Source: Occultella aeris (lineage in GTDB: Bacteria; Actinomycetota; Actinomycetes; Actinomycetales; Beutenbergiaceae). From it: a stretch of DNA of 64,000 nucleotides. The stretch spans positions 1 through 64,000 of the forward strand of contig NZ_CACRYJ010000030.1 in assembly GCF_902703175.1 (NCBI RefSeq). Direction: 5' to 3'. Under the pieces are notes generated by a model, which did not search any database, was not told the DNA's origin, and was given only the letters and a program-made list of their open reading frames with translations. Positions within the stretch are counted from its first letter, which is position 1. Every line of letters starts with the position of its first letter. Made by a program: the position numbers and the translations under genes. Below, piece by piece: positions 11,125 to 20,010 of the stretch.

Positions 11125-11409
11125 TCACTGGAAGCGAGCGGCGTTCTGGTTCTCGGTGGACTGGTAGTCCTGCCCGCCCTGACCCACGGCGGTACCGATC
11201 TCGGTCAGCAGCGCCTTCATGTCCGTGATCGCGGTGGTCCACTGCGACTTCGCCGTCTGGTAGGACTCGGCGGCCGCACCGGTCCAGTCCGCACGCAGCG
11301 GCTGGAGCTGGGAGTCCATGTCGGCGAGCTGCTGCTCGAGCTTGTTCGCGCCGCCGACGATGTCGGCGCCAGCGGTGGCGATGCCCTCGAAATTGGCCTT
11401 GAACGTCAT
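11125..11409 (-). CDS. WXG100 protein, EsxA-like
   Basis: The 94-residue length is typical of WXG100 proteins, which form paired helical hairpins exported by type VII systems. The turn motif is W42-T-G44. A C-terminal Y82-Q-S-T-E86 fits the YxxxD/E export signal. GAGGAAC precedes the ATG. It lies 31 bp after the second WXG100 gene and is expected to form a heterodimer with it. Which partner is functionally EsxA or EsxB cannot be decided from sequence alone, because both carry the signal. Confidence 0.92.
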   Translation of the reverse strand: MTFKANFEGIATAGADIVGGANKLEQQLADMDSQLQPLRADWTGAAAESYQTAKSQWTTAITDMKALLTEIGTAVGQGGQDYQSTENQNAARFQ

Positions 11410-11440
11410 ATCTGTTCCTCAGTTCCTAGTTGAGAGAGCG

Positions 11441-11770
11441 TCAGCCGAGACGGCCCTGGAGGCGGGACATGGCCGAGCTGGCCTGCTCGTCGGAGGCGGT
11501 GTAGCTGCTCTGCGACGACTGCAGGTTCTGCTCGAACGTGTCGAGGCTGGTGATGATCTTGCGGGCGTCCGTGCGCCACCGCTCCATGAGCGAAGCGAAC
11601 GCGGTGGCGGCCTGACCCTGCCACTGGGCGCCGATGCCGGAGAGGCGACCCTCGAGCGAGGAGAGCTCACCGTTCAGCGTGATCTTCGATTCGGCGACGA
11701 TCCTCGCGCCGCGCGCCAGTGCACCGTCTGCTGCGGAGACTTCCTGTCCCACAGTCACCTCCAAGTTCAT
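11441..11770 (-). CDS. WXG100 protein, EsxB-like
   Basis: This 109-residue helical hairpin protein has the W50-Q-G52 turn and a C-terminal Y90-T-A-S-D94 export signal, slightly longer than its partner. It is the first gene of the leftward esx operon (two esx genes, small helical protein, mycosin, substrate). GAGGGG precedes the ATG. The YxxxD signal of an EsxB-type partner is what EccC binds in characterised systems, so this is the likely recognised subunit. Confidence 0.92.
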   Translation of the reverse strand: MNLEVTVGQEVSAADGALARGARIVAESKITLNGELSSLEGRLSGIGAQWQGQAATAFASLMERWRTDARKIITSLDTFEQNLQSSQSSYTASDEQASSAMSRLQGRLG

Positions 11771-11812
11771 GGGCCCCTCGGCCCGTGTGTGTGAACCGCC
11801 GGTTGGCAGTCC

Positions 11813-11844
11813 ATCACCGAATACCCCCGGTGAATGACTTCACC
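11813..11844. promoter_or_regulatory. Overlapping inverted repeats in the esx/eccD divergent promoter region
   Basis: GGTGAA-TGAC-TTCACC (11829-11844) is a perfect 6-bp inverted repeat. It overlaps TCACCG-N8-CGGTGA (11813-11832). Both lie in the 208-bp gap that must hold the promoters of the leftward esx operon and rightward eccD-eccB-mycP. A regulator site is plausible; which protein binds is unknown. Confidence 0.4.
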
Positions 11845-11978
11845 TTACGAAACGCCACGGGGTGCGTCGATGGGGAGAGGTCCCCGCAGGGCTGCCGCCC
11901 GAACCGCCGACGGTGCGGCGGGAGCCGCCTCGGTCGTGGCTATGCTGAACCGGGCCACCAGTAGGTAGAGGGATATCG

Positions 11979-13340
11979 ATGACCGAACTTTCCAGCGGCG
12001 AGCGCGCGCTCGGCCAACTCCTGCGCGTCTCGGTGGTGGCCGGCGATCGTCGGCTCGACCTCGCGGCGCCCGGGGGTGTCCCGGTCGCCGAACTCGTGCC
12101 CGGTCTCGCCCGGAACCTCAACCTCCTCGACGCCGCGACAGTGTTCGGTGGATATCGCCTGATGCGGCAGCAGGGCGGCCCCCTGGAGGACGCTCGGAGC
12201 CTGCAGGCCCAGGGGGTCCAGGACGGTGACGTGCTCACCCTGACCTCCGGCGCGGACATCGACGAGCATCGCGTCTACGACGACCTCGTCGAGGCGGTCG
12301 CGGACGTCGTGGAGAGCGACGACAAGCCGTGGACGCCGAAGGACGCGGCTACGACGGCGGTGCTCGCCGCCGTCGCGCTGCTCGTCACCGGCGCGATCCT
12401 GCTCTTCGGCGCCGGCCCCGGCTCGGGCACCAGCGCCGTCTTCGTCCCGGTGACGGCGGCTCTGGCCGCGGTGCTGCTGCTGGTCAGCGCGCTCGTCGTG
12501 GAACGGGTCGGCGGCCCGCCCGCGGCACCGGTCGCGCTGGTCCAGGTCGCGGCGGTCTACGGTGCGCTCGCGGGCTTCAGCGCCCTCGGTGCGTCCGATC
12601 CCTGGGGCGCGGGCGCCGCCGGCGCCGGCGCCGGCGCGCTGGTCGCCGGCCTGCTCGGCCTGATCGCCCTACGCGAGCGGCGTGAGTACTCGATCATCCC
12701 GGTGACCGTCGGGGCCGTGATCGGGATTGCTGGCGCGGCCATGTGGTTCGTCGACACGCCCCCTCCCGCCGCGTTCGCCGTCGCCGTCGCGGCGGCGGGG
12801 GTCGCCGGGATCGGCGTGCCCTGGGTCGCGCTGGCGACCACGCCGCTGCAGATCGTGAGTGCCCGGGACGATTCCGAGATCCTGGCCGACCCCGGCGAGA
12901 TCGACCGGGCCCAGGTCTCCCGCGAGTACGTCCGCGGCCACCGGTACCAGGTCGGCCTGCGGATCGCCGTCGGTGTGGTGATGCTGATCGCCGCGCCGGT
13001 CGTGGTGGGCTCCGGGCTGCTCGGGACCCTTCTGATGGTCGTGGCGTTCGGCGGCATGATCCTCAGCGTGCGTGAGACGTACTCCCGCTCGGACATCGTC
13101 GCGGTCATGACGATCGCGATCGTCGGGGTGGTCGTCACGGGGGTCTCGGCCGCCGTACTGCACCCCGAGTGGCGGACGGGGCTGACCGTGGCGGTCGGGG
13201 TCGTCGCCGCGGCCGTGGTCGGCCTGACGCTGATCTCGCCGAAGCCGCGGTTGTGGCTCGGCCGACTCGCCGACGGGGCCGAACTCGGCTGCCTGGCCGC
13301 GCTGCTGCCGCTGGCGGCGCTCGCCTCCGGATTGGCGTGA
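11979..13340 (+). CDS. eccD: Type VII secretion channel protein EccD
   Basis: EccD supplies the membrane pore or vestibule of ESX complexes. This 453-residue protein has an N-terminal ubiquitin-like domain (about 12-92, ending in a GVQDGDVLTLTS-type strand), a linker of about 30 residues, and roughly eleven hydrophobic helices from residue 127 to the end. This is the standard EccD layout, and it is closer to canonical EccD than the paralogue at 4252. The ATG at 11979 follows TAGAGGG. A TATGCT -10-like hexamer lies at 11941-11946, without a clear -35. It is the first gene of eccD-eccB-mycP, with a 4-bp gap to eccB. Confidence 0.93.
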   Translation: MTELSSGERALGQLLRVSVVAGDRRLDLAAPGGVPVAELVPGLARNLNLLDAATVFGGYRLMRQQGGPLEDARSLQAQGVQDGDVLTLTSGADIDEHRVYDDLVEAVADVVESDDKPWTPKDAATTAVLAAVALLVTGAILLFGAGPGSGTSAVFVPVTAALAAVLLLVSALVVERVGGPPAAPVALVQVAAVYGALAGFSALGASDPWGAGAAGAGAGALVAGLLGLIALRERREYSIIPVTVGAVIGIAGAAMWFVDTPPPAAFAVAVAAAGVAGIGVPWVALATTPLQIVSARDDSEILADPGEIDRAQVSREYVRGHRYQVGLRIAVGVVMLIAAPVVVGSGLLGTLLMVVAFGGMILSVRETYSRSDIVAVMTIAIVGVVVTGVSAAVLHPEWRTGLTVAVGVVAAAVVGLTLISPKPRLWLGRLADGAELGCLAALLPLAALASGLA

Positions 13341-13344
13341 TCGC

Positions 13345-14724
13345 GTGGCCACCAAGAAGGAACTGATCGCTGCCCAGAACTTCAGCCGACGGCGGTTGCT
13401 CACCGCGTTCGTGAGCGGCGCCCCGGGTGGGCGCGAGCTCGAGCCGGCGAAGCCGCTCGTCGGTGTCGTCGCCGGTGCCGTGCTCAGTGTGCTGGTGGTG
13501 GTCGGGTCCCTGATCGCGGGCTTCTTCACGGGCAGTCTCCCGGACGGGTGGGAGGACAGTTCGCTCGTCGTCGTGGACACCGGGGCGAGGTACGTCGCCC
13601 GCGCCGGCACCCTGTACCCGGTCGCCAACATCACCAGCGCGCAACTGCTCGCCACCGGTGAGGACGGGGAGCTGCTCGTGGTGCAGGCCAGCGAGGACGA
13701 CCTCGCCGGACTGCCGCGTAGCTCGGTGGTGGTCGGCATCGAGGGCGCGCCCGATGCGCTGCCCACGCCCGACTCGCTCATCAACGTCGGCTGGTGGGCG
13801 TGCGCGCTCGACGTCGAGCGCACCTGGGTGGACCTGGACTCCGCGCATGCCGGGGTCGAGGAACCGCGCGGCGCCCTGGTCGTCGTCGACGGCGCCTACT
13901 ACTACATGAGCGGCGGCTACCGGTATCTGGTCGCCGAGCAGGACCTCACCGCGCTCAGCCTTTTCCTCGGGTTCTCCGCCACCGGCGCCTACGAGGTCTC
14001 TGCCCGGTGGCTCAACCTGTTCACGGAGGGCACCCCGATCGAGCGGCTCACCGTGCCAGGTGCGGGTGACCCGCTGCCCGGCCCCGCCGCCCAGATCGGC
14101 GGTGAGCTCGAGGTGGGCAGCGTGGTCCGGTTGCGCAGCGCCAGCGGCGACACCGGCGCCGTGCACGTATTCACCGCGGACGGCGCCCTGGTCGAGCTGA
14201 GCGACGTGGCCCTCGAGCTGTACTACATGGGTACCGGGCTCACCCCTGACGACGTCGTCACCCTGGACAACTCCGAGGTGCAGCAGGTGCCGATCGAGGA
14301 CTCGACCGGACTCGTGCCGGTGGACTGGCCCACGCAGCCGTTGCCGGCGGTGGAGGGCGAGCTGCAGCCGTGCGCCCAGCTCGTGGCCGAGGACGACCCA
14401 GCCGCCGCGGGCGCCCCGAGCAATGTCGCGCTCGTGGCCGCGCCGCCGCCGGAGGACGGTGACGCCGAGGTGAGCGTCGCGCCCGGCGCGGGCGCGCTGG
14501 TCCAGCTGGACGGTGGCGGTACCCAGGGTGGCTACGCCCTGATCGATGAGCGTGGCCGGATGTACCCGATCCCGGTGACCAGCACGGACGTGATCCTTCT
14601 GCTCGGTTACGGCGAGGTGGAGATCCCGCGCGTCTCCCAGTTCTGGGCGGCGCTGTTCCCCGCCGGTCCCACGCTCACCGTGGAGGCCGCCAGTGAGGGC
14701 ATGAGCGCCGCCGGGCCGTCGTGA
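13345..14724 (+). CDS. eccB: Type VII secretion protein EccB
   Basis: EccB anchors the ESX core in the membrane and projects a large domain outward. The 459 residues start with a short basic cytosolic segment, a single membrane helix (about 38-61) and an extracytoplasmic region with the typical YVARAGTLYPVANITSAQLL-like repeat at about 83-102. Cys153 and Cys343 are spaced like the disulfide pair of mycobacterial EccB. The start is GTG at 13345, four bases after eccD. Its stop overlaps the next mycosin start by four bases (GTGA), so eccD-eccB-mycP form one translationally coupled unit. Confidence 0.95.
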   Translation: MATKKELIAAQNFSRRRLLTAFVSGAPGGRELEPAKPLVGVVAGAVLSVLVVVGSLIAGFFTGSLPDGWEDSSLVVVDTGARYVARAGTLYPVANITSAQLLATGEDGELLVVQASEDDLAGLPRSSVVVGIEGAPDALPTPDSLINVGWWACALDVERTWVDLDSAHAGVEEPRGALVVVDGAYYYMSGGYRYLVAEQDLTALSLFLGFSATGAYEVSARWLNLFTEGTPIERLTVPGAGDPLPGPAAQIGGELEVGSVVRLRSASGDTGAVHVFTADGALVELSDVALELYYMGTGLTPDDVVTLDNSEVQQVPIEDSTGLVPVDWPTQPLPAVEGELQPCAQLVAEDDPAAAGAPSNVALVAAPPPEDGDAEVSVAPGAGALVQLDGGGTQGGYALIDERGRMYPIPVTSTDVILLLGYGEVEIPRVSQFWAALFPAGPTLTVEAASEGMSAAGPS

Positions 14725-15971
14725 GCGCCTCCCGGTTCCGGCGCGGTCTCGCTGCGGCGGCCGCCCTGACGCTCGGCGGAACCCTCCTCATAGCGGCGCC
14801 GGTGACGCCCGTGTACGCCACCAGCACCAGCGAGAACTGCTCGACAGACTCGCCGGCGCTCGTAGCCGCGTCGCCACCCGCGTTCGACGCCCTTGGAGTA
14901 CGGGAGGCCTGGGAGCTGGCCACGGGCGCCGGGGTGGTCGTGGCGGTCGTCGACTCGGGCGTCAACGTGGCCAACGTCCACCTCCGTGAGGGGGTGCTGC
15001 CCGGCGTGAACCTGGTCCGTGGCACGGACCCCGCGACCACCGACGCGGAAGGGCACGGCACTGTGGCCGCCAGCATCATCGCCGCCCGGGGGGTCGAGGG
15101 ATCGGGCCTGGTGGGTGTCGCGCCCGAGGCCGAGGTCCTACCGGTCCGGGTCTACTACGCGTCCAGCGACGAGGCCCAGGAACAAGGGGTGTCGCTCACC
15201 GCGGACCGGATCGCCGCCGGGATCCGGTGGGCGGCCGAGAACGGGGCCGACGTCATCAACGTCTCGCTGAGCACCACGGAGAACATCCCCGCGATGGAGG
15301 AAGCCGTTGCGGTGGCGACGGCGAACGGCGCCCTGGTCGTGGCCAGTGCGGGCAATCGGGACACCAGCACGGTTGCCGAGGACGTGCCCCGGTACCCGGC
15401 GGCCTACCCGGGGGTACTCGGCGTCAGCGCGGTCGACGTGAACGGAGCCTGGGTGGCGGGTGCCTCGTTCGCCGGGGAGTGGGTGGACGTTGTTGCCACC
15501 GGCCAGCAGGTCCCGTCGGCCTTCCACTGGGCCGGTGACTGCGTGCAGGCACCAGGCGACGCGCTGCCGTCCTCGAGCTGGGCCACGGCCTACACCGCCG
15601 GCACGGCCGCTCTCGTCGCGCAGGCCCACCCCGACGAGACCCCTGCGCAGTGGGCCCACCGGCTCATGGTGACCGCGTCCCGCCCGCAGCCCGCCGACCG
15701 CGACGACCAGATCGGATGGGGCCTGGTGCAGCCGGTCGCCGCCATCGAGTTCATCGACGACGGTTCGGCGCCCGGCCCGCCCTCGCCGATCCACCCGGCG
15801 CCCGAACCGGCTCCCGCGCCCACCTCAGGGATCGACCTCAGCCCCATCGAGGACCCGATGGCACCCACCCGCCAGATCGCGCTGTGGTGGCTGATCGGCG
15901 GCGTCGCGTTCGGTGCCCTGGTGGTCCTCATCGCTCGCCTGGGCACGGCCCGCCGTCCCGGCCGCCGCTGA
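14721..15971 (+). CDS. mycP: Mycosin-type subtilisin protease MycP (second)
   Basis: A 416-residue subtilase with a signal peptide, Asp78 (VVDSGVN), His112 (EGHGT), Asn212 (SAGN) and a probable nucleophile Ser286 in SSSWATAYTAG. The usual Gly-Thr-Ser is here Ser-Ser-Ser. A Pro-rich segment and a membrane anchor (about 385-405) end the protein, as in mycosins. Cys40 and Cys274 could form an extracytoplasmic disulfide. It starts with GTG overlapping the eccB stop. It differs strongly from the mycosin at 9321, so this is not a recent duplication; the two may cleave different targets or have one structural and one proteolytic role. Confidence 0.92.
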   Translation: MSASRFRRGLAAAAALTLGGTLLIAAPVTPVYATSTSENCSTDSPALVAASPPAFDALGVREAWELATGAGVVVAVVDSGVNVANVHLREGVLPGVNLVRGTDPATTDAEGHGTVAASIIAARGVEGSGLVGVAPEAEVLPVRVYYASSDEAQEQGVSLTADRIAAGIRWAAENGADVINVSLSTTENIPAMEEAVAVATANGALVVASAGNRDTSTVAEDVPRYPAAYPGVLGVSAVDVNGAWVAGASFAGEWVDVVATGQQVPSAFHWAGDCVQAPGDALPSSSWATAYTAGTAALVAQAHPDETPAQWAHRLMVTASRPQPADRDDQIGWGLVQPVAAIEFIDDGSAPGPPSPIHPAPEPAPAPTSGIDLSPIEDPMAPTRQIALWWLIGGVAFGALVVLIARLGTARRPGRR

Positions 15972-15981
15972 GGACGTCCAG

Positions 15982-16551
15982 GTGGGCTGGGTTCTCCTCA
16001 TGTGTGGCCCGGCCGGGTCCGGCAAGTCGACCCTGGCCCGAGCCCTCGAGGAGCGGGGCCTGGTGCGGCTGTCGTTCGACCAGACCGCCTGGGACCGCGG
16101 GCTCCGCGCCATGCCGTTGCCGGACCAGGCGCACCGGGAGATCGAGTCGCACCTGCGGGAACGGCTCCTCACCCTGGTCCGCAGCGGCGACGCCGTGGTC
16201 CTGGACTTCTCGTTCTGGTCACGTCGGATGCGCGCCGACTACCGAGCGCTGCTCCGTCCGCTCGGGGTGGAGCCGGTGACGATCCACGTGGCCACGGACC
16301 GGGCCACCGTGTTGCAGCGGGTCCGAGGCCGCGTCACCGGGCACGGTGACGACTTCCGCCTGTCCGAGCACCTGGCGGCCTCCTACTTCGACCACTTCGA
16401 GGCCCCGACGCCCGACGAAGGACCGCTCGTGGTCACGGCCGGCGACCACCCTCCGGAGCGGCAGCTCGCTGCGATCGAAGAGGTCATCGGCCGGGTGCCG
16501 GGGTCAGTCCGTCGCGCCTCGGCGCGGGGAGTTGCGCCGGGCGAGCCGTAG
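15982..16551 (+). CDS. P-loop kinase-like ATP-binding protein
   Basis: A 189-residue protein with Walker A GPAGSGKST near the N-terminus, an early SFDQTAWDRG segment, a Walker B-like VVLDFSFWS and a late Arg-rich lid region (LQRVRGRV). This resembles the AAA_33/zeta-toxin-type small-molecule kinase group; the substrate is unknown. The GTG at 15982 follows GAGGA at 7 nt; a later ATG at 16000 would remove the first six residues but keep the P-loop. It begins 10 bp after the second mycosin, so read-through from the ESX operon is possible. Its 3' end overlaps rarD on the other strand by 48 bp. Confidence 0.75.
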   Translation: MGWVLLMCGPAGSGKSTLARALEERGLVRLSFDQTAWDRGLRAMPLPDQAHREIESHLRERLLTLVRSGDAVVLDFSFWSRRMRADYRALLRPLGVEPVTIHVATDRATVLQRVRGRVTGHGDDFRLSEHLAASYFDHFEAPTPDEGPLVVTAGDHPPERQLAAIEEVIGRVPGSVRRASARGVAPGEP

Positions 16552-17466
16552 CCCGTCCGTGGTGAGGATCACCAACGCGACCCAGACGAGCGCGAACCCG
16601 GCCCACCGGCTCGGGGCCATCTCCTCCCCGAACAGCAGCACCCCGCTCAGGAACTGCATCGTCGGGGTGATGTACTGCAGCAGGCCGAGTGTCGCCAGCG
16701 GCAACCGGCGGGCCGCGGCGGCGAACAGTAGCAGCGGGGCCGTCGTCGCGACGCCCGAGGCGACCAACAGCGCGGCGTGCCCGGCCGGCCCTACCCGACC
16801 TCCGCCGTCGGCCCCGAATGTACTCGCCCCGGTCGCGGTCAGGTACACCAGATAGCCGAGGGCGGGCGCGGTGAGGGCGAGGGTCTCCACGCCGAGGCCC
16901 GGCAGTGCGGGGACCTTCGCCCCGACGGTCTTCTTCACGAGGCCGTAGCCGGCGAAGCTCAGCGCCAGGACTGTCGCGATCCACGGGAAGGAGCCAAGCC
17001 CGACGGCGATCACGACCACCCCGGCGCCGGCGACGCCGACCGCCGCCCACTGGGCCGGGCGCGGTCGCTCGCGCAGCACCAGCACGGCCAGCAGCACGGT
17101 GATGATCGGGTTCACGTAGTAACCCAGGGCGGCGTCCACCACCCGGTCGGTGAGGACGCCGACGAGGAAGGTGATCCAGTTCACGGCGAGCAGGACCGCG
17201 GCGAGGGTCAGCCGGCCGGCTGTGCGACGGTCCCTGAGCAGGGTCGTGAAGGTGCGCCACTGTCCGAGGGCCGCCAGCAGGAGCAGGCAGAGCAGCATCG
17301 ACCAGACCACCCGGTGGGCCGTGATCTCCAGCGCGCCCGCGGATGCGAGGAGGCTGAAGTAGATCGGCAGCACGCCCCAGAGGAAGTATCCGCAGGCACC
17401 CGCGATCAGTCCGCGGCGGTGCTCGGACGTCGCGACGCCGTCCGGCGTGGGCTGGGCGGTCGACAC
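16504..17466 (-). CDS. rarD: RarD-type EamA-family (DMT) permease
   Basis: RarD proteins are ten-helix membrane proteins of the drug/metabolite transporter superfamily, named for chloramphenicol sensitivity; the physiological substrate is not established. The 320 residues start, after a polar lead, with GLIAGACGYFLWGVLPIYF, the conserved first RarD helix. HRVVWSM and the PSRWAGFALVW-like end are also typical. The start is GTG at 17466. It is divergent from fprA and its 3' end runs 48 bp into the P-loop gene. Confidence 0.85.
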   Translation of the reverse strand: MSTAQPTPDGVATSEHRRGLIAGACGYFLWGVLPIYFSLLASAGALEITAHRVVWSMLLCLLLLAALGQWRTFTTLLRDRRTAGRLTLAAVLLAVNWITFLVGVLTDRVVDAALGYYVNPIITVLLAVLVLRERPRPAQWAAVGVAGAGVVVIAVGLGSFPWIATVLALSFAGYGLVKKTVGAKVPALPGLGVETLALTAPALGYLVYLTATGASTFGADGGGRVGPAGHAALLVASGVATTAPLLLFAAAARRLPLATLGLLQYITPTMQFLSGVLLFGEEMAPSRWAGFALVWVALVILTTDGLRLARRNSPRRGATD

Positions 17467-17502
17467 CCGGCGAACCTATCCCAGTCCGTGGCTCACCCCG
17501 GG

Positions 17503-17526
17503 CACGGGTGAGGCGAGCCTTACACT
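17503..17526 (+). promoter_or_regulatory. Candidate fprA promoter with inverted repeat
   Basis: A -10-like TACACT (17521-17526) is preceded by TGAGGC-GA-GCCTTA, an imperfect inverted repeat over the -35 zone. The repeat loosely resembles an iron-regulator (DtxR/IdeR) box, but the match is incomplete and the assignment speculative. Confidence 0.3.
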
Positions 17527-17591
17527 GGAGGGGTCTGTGCTGCCCGCGAGAGCGTGGCAGCCCCCAATCCGTTGAAAGAGGCGTCTCACCC

Positions 17592-18971
17592 GTGCCCAGC
17601 AACACCAGGCTGCGTGTCGCCATCGTGGGAGCCGGCCCCGCCGGGATCTACGCGGCCGACATCCTCTCCAAGACCGACCTCGACGTCGACATCGACCTGT
17701 TCGAGCGGTTGCCCGCCCCGTTCGGTCTGGTGCGCTACGGCGTCGCCCCGGATCACCCCCGGATCAAGGCCATCATCGTGGCCCTGTACAAGGTGCTTCA
17801 GCGCGGGGACATCCGCCTGATCGGCAACGTGGACTTCGGCGCCGACGTCGACCTCGCGGAACTGCGCGAGTACTACGACGCGATCATCTTCTCCACCGGG
17901 GCGATCAAGGACGCCGACCTGCCCATCCCGGGTGTCGAGCTGGACGGCAGCTACGGCGCCGCGGACTTCGTGTCCTGGTACGACGGGCACCCGGACGTGC
18001 CCCGGACATGGCCGCTCGAGGCCCAGCAGGTCGCCGTGCTCGGCGTCGGGAATGTGGCGCTCGACGTCGCCCGGATCCTGGCCAAGCACGTCGAGGACCT
18101 GATGCCCACCGAGGTGCCGGACAACGTCGTCGAGGGTCTGCGCACCAGCCCCGTCACCGACGTGCACGTGTTCGGGCGCCGTGGGCCGGCACAGGTGAAG
18201 TTCACGCCGTTGGAACTGCGCGAGCTCGGCCACGTGCCGGACGTGGACATCGTGGTCTACCCCGAGGACTTCGACTTCGACGACGGTTCGGAGGAGGCGA
18301 TCCGGTCCTCGAACCAGACCAAGCAGGTCGTCAAGACCCTCACGGACTGGACCCTGCGCGAGGAGTCGGAGTTGACCGCCTCCCGGCGGATCCACCTGCA
18401 CTTCCTGCACCGGCCGGTGGAGATCCTCGGCGCCGACGGGAAGGTCACCGGGATCCGTACCGAGCGCACCGAACTCACCGGTGACGGCTCCGTGCGCGGC
18501 ACCGGGGAGTTCGCGGAGTTCGATGTGCAGGCCGTCTACCGTGCGGTCGGGTACTTCGGCTCACCGCTGGCCGGGCTGCCGTTCGACGAAGCCGCCGGGG
18601 TGATCCCCAACGACGGTGGCAGGGTCCTCGACAACCACGGTCGGCACATCCCAGGTACCTACGCGACGGGCTGGATCAAGCGCGGCCCGGTCGGGCTGAT
18701 CGGGCACACGAAGTCCGACGCCAACGAGACCATCCGGCACCTCGTCGACGACGTCGCCGGCGGCGCGGTGCCGAGTGCCCCGAAGCGTGACCCGCGGGCC
18801 ATCCTGGAACGGCTCGAAGCGGACGGCGTGCCCTTCACCACCTGGCAGGGCTGGGAACTGCTTGACGCCTACGAGCGTTCTCTGGGTGAGGAGCAGGGCC
18901 GGGAACGGATCAAGGTCGTGCCGCGCGAGCACATGACCGAGATCTCCCGCCAGGCCCACGCTCCCGCCTGA
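17592..18971 (+). CDS. fprA: Ferredoxin/adrenodoxin-type NADP reductase FprA
   Basis: FprA transfers electrons between NADPH and ferredoxins through FAD. The 459 residues start with the FAD-binding GAGPAG motif (about 13-18) and the APFGLVRYGVAPDHP segment typical of adrenodoxin reductases. The NADP-binding GVGNVALDVAR lies near 150-162. The C-terminal GWIKRGPVGLIGHTKSDA block is characteristic of the family. The GTG at 17592 places the FAD motif at the usual distance; the longer open frame upstream is not protein-like. It probably serves ferredoxin-dependent enzymes elsewhere in the genome. Confidence 0.93.
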   Translation: MPSNTRLRVAIVGAGPAGIYAADILSKTDLDVDIDLFERLPAPFGLVRYGVAPDHPRIKAIIVALYKVLQRGDIRLIGNVDFGADVDLAELREYYDAIIFSTGAIKDADLPIPGVELDGSYGAADFVSWYDGHPDVPRTWPLEAQQVAVLGVGNVALDVARILAKHVEDLMPTEVPDNVVEGLRTSPVTDVHVFGRRGPAQVKFTPLELRELGHVPDVDIVVYPEDFDFDDGSEEAIRSSNQTKQVVKTLTDWTLREESELTASRRIHLHFLHRPVEILGADGKVTGIRTERTELTGDGSVRGTGEFAEFDVQAVYRAVGYFGSPLAGLPFDEAAGVIPNDGGRVLDNHGRHIPGTYATGWIKRGPVGLIGHTKSDANETIRHLVDDVAGGAVPSAPKRDPRAILERLEADGVPFTTWQGWELLDAYERSLGEEQGRERIKVVPREHMTEISRQAHAPA

Positions 18972-19041
18972 CGCTGCCCGGGACCGGTGGCGCCGATGAG
19001 CCGAGCCCGGGTCCCGTGCCAAGGGAAGGAGAGCGCCGCAG

Positions 19042-19944
19042 GTGATGGGTCACCGGTACTTGAACGGCGTCAAGACCGTCGCACTCTTCAGCCTGCTCTG
19101 GGTCGTGATCCTCGGCGTCGGCGCGATCGTCGCCGCGGGGACCCGGCGACCCGGCGCGATCTGGCTCTTCGCGGGCCTCGGGCTGGTGATGACGTTCGTC
19201 AGCTACTGGAACTCGGACAAGATCGCCATCCGCGCCATGGCCGCGCGACCGGTCTCCGAGGCCGAGGCACCGGCGATGTACGCGATCGTGCGCGAACTCT
19301 CCTCGAAGGCCCGGCAGCCGATGCCGCGGCTGTACATCTCGCCGACCGAGGCCCCGAACGCGTTCGCCACCGGGCGGAGCCCGCGTAATGCGGCGGTCTG
19401 CTGCACCGTCGGAATCCTGAAGATCCTCAACGAGCGGGAGCTGCGGGGCGTGCTCGCCCACGAGCTCTCGCACGTCTACAACCGGGACATCCTGACGTCC
19501 TCGATCGCTGCCGCGATGGCCGGGTTGATCACCTCCGCCGCGCAGTTCCTGCTGTTCTTCGGAGGAGGACGCGGCCGCGACGCCGGACCGCTGGCCCTGG
19601 TCGGGTCCCTCGCCATGGCGCTGCTCGCGCCGTTCGCCGGATCACTGATCAAGCTGGCCATCTCCCGCACGCGGGAGTACGACGCGGACGAAGACGGCGC
19701 CAAACTCACCGGCGACCCGCTCGCTCTCGCCAGCGCCCTGCGCAAGCTGGAGCGTGGTACCGCGGCGGCGCCGCTGCGGGCCGAGGGCGAGGTGGCCGAC
19801 GTGTCCCACCTGATGATCGCCAACCCGTTCCGGGCCGGCTCCGTCAAGAAGATGTTCAACACCCATCCGCCGATGGCCGAACGGATCTCGCGCCTGGAAG
19901 GCATGGCGGGCAGCACCGGACTCAGCGACCCCAGCACCTGGTGA
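19042..19944 (+). CDS. htpX: Membrane zinc metalloprotease HtpX
   Basis: HtpX degrades misfolded membrane proteins under envelope stress. The 300-residue protein has two N-terminal membrane helices (about 12-57), zinc motif HELSH at 140-144 followed by VYNRD, two more hydrophobic segments, and the third ligand in [10 protein letters not shown] near 212-220. The start could be GTG 19042 or ATG 19045; AAGGAGAG upstream is better spaced for 19042. It follows fprA by 70 bp and converges on the YajQ gene. Confidence 0.95.
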   Translation: MMGHRYLNGVKTVALFSLLWVVILGVGAIVAAGTRRPGAIWLFAGLGLVMTFVSYWNSDKIAIRAMAARPVSEAEAPAMYAIVRELSSKARQPMPRLYISPTEAPNAFATGRSPRNAAVCCTVGILKILNERELRGVLAHELSHVYNRDILTSSIAAAMAGLITSAAQFLLFFGGGRGRDAGPLALVGSLAMALLAPFAGSLIKLAISRTREYDADEDGAKLTGDPLALASALRKLERGTAAAPLRAEGEVADVSHLMIANPFRAGSVKKMFNTHPPMAERISRLEGMAGSTGLSDPSTW

Positions 19945-20010
19945 GAAGGGCCGGACCGGGCGAGGCACCCTGGCCCGGGTGAGGGCGCCAAACCGGGTCG
20001 TGTCCGTCGC

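Noticed and set aside
15982-16551. Zeta-type toxin with partner antitoxin
   Set aside because: The P-loop family resembles zeta toxins distantly, but no small antitoxin gene is adjacent and the neighbour is a permease on the other strand.
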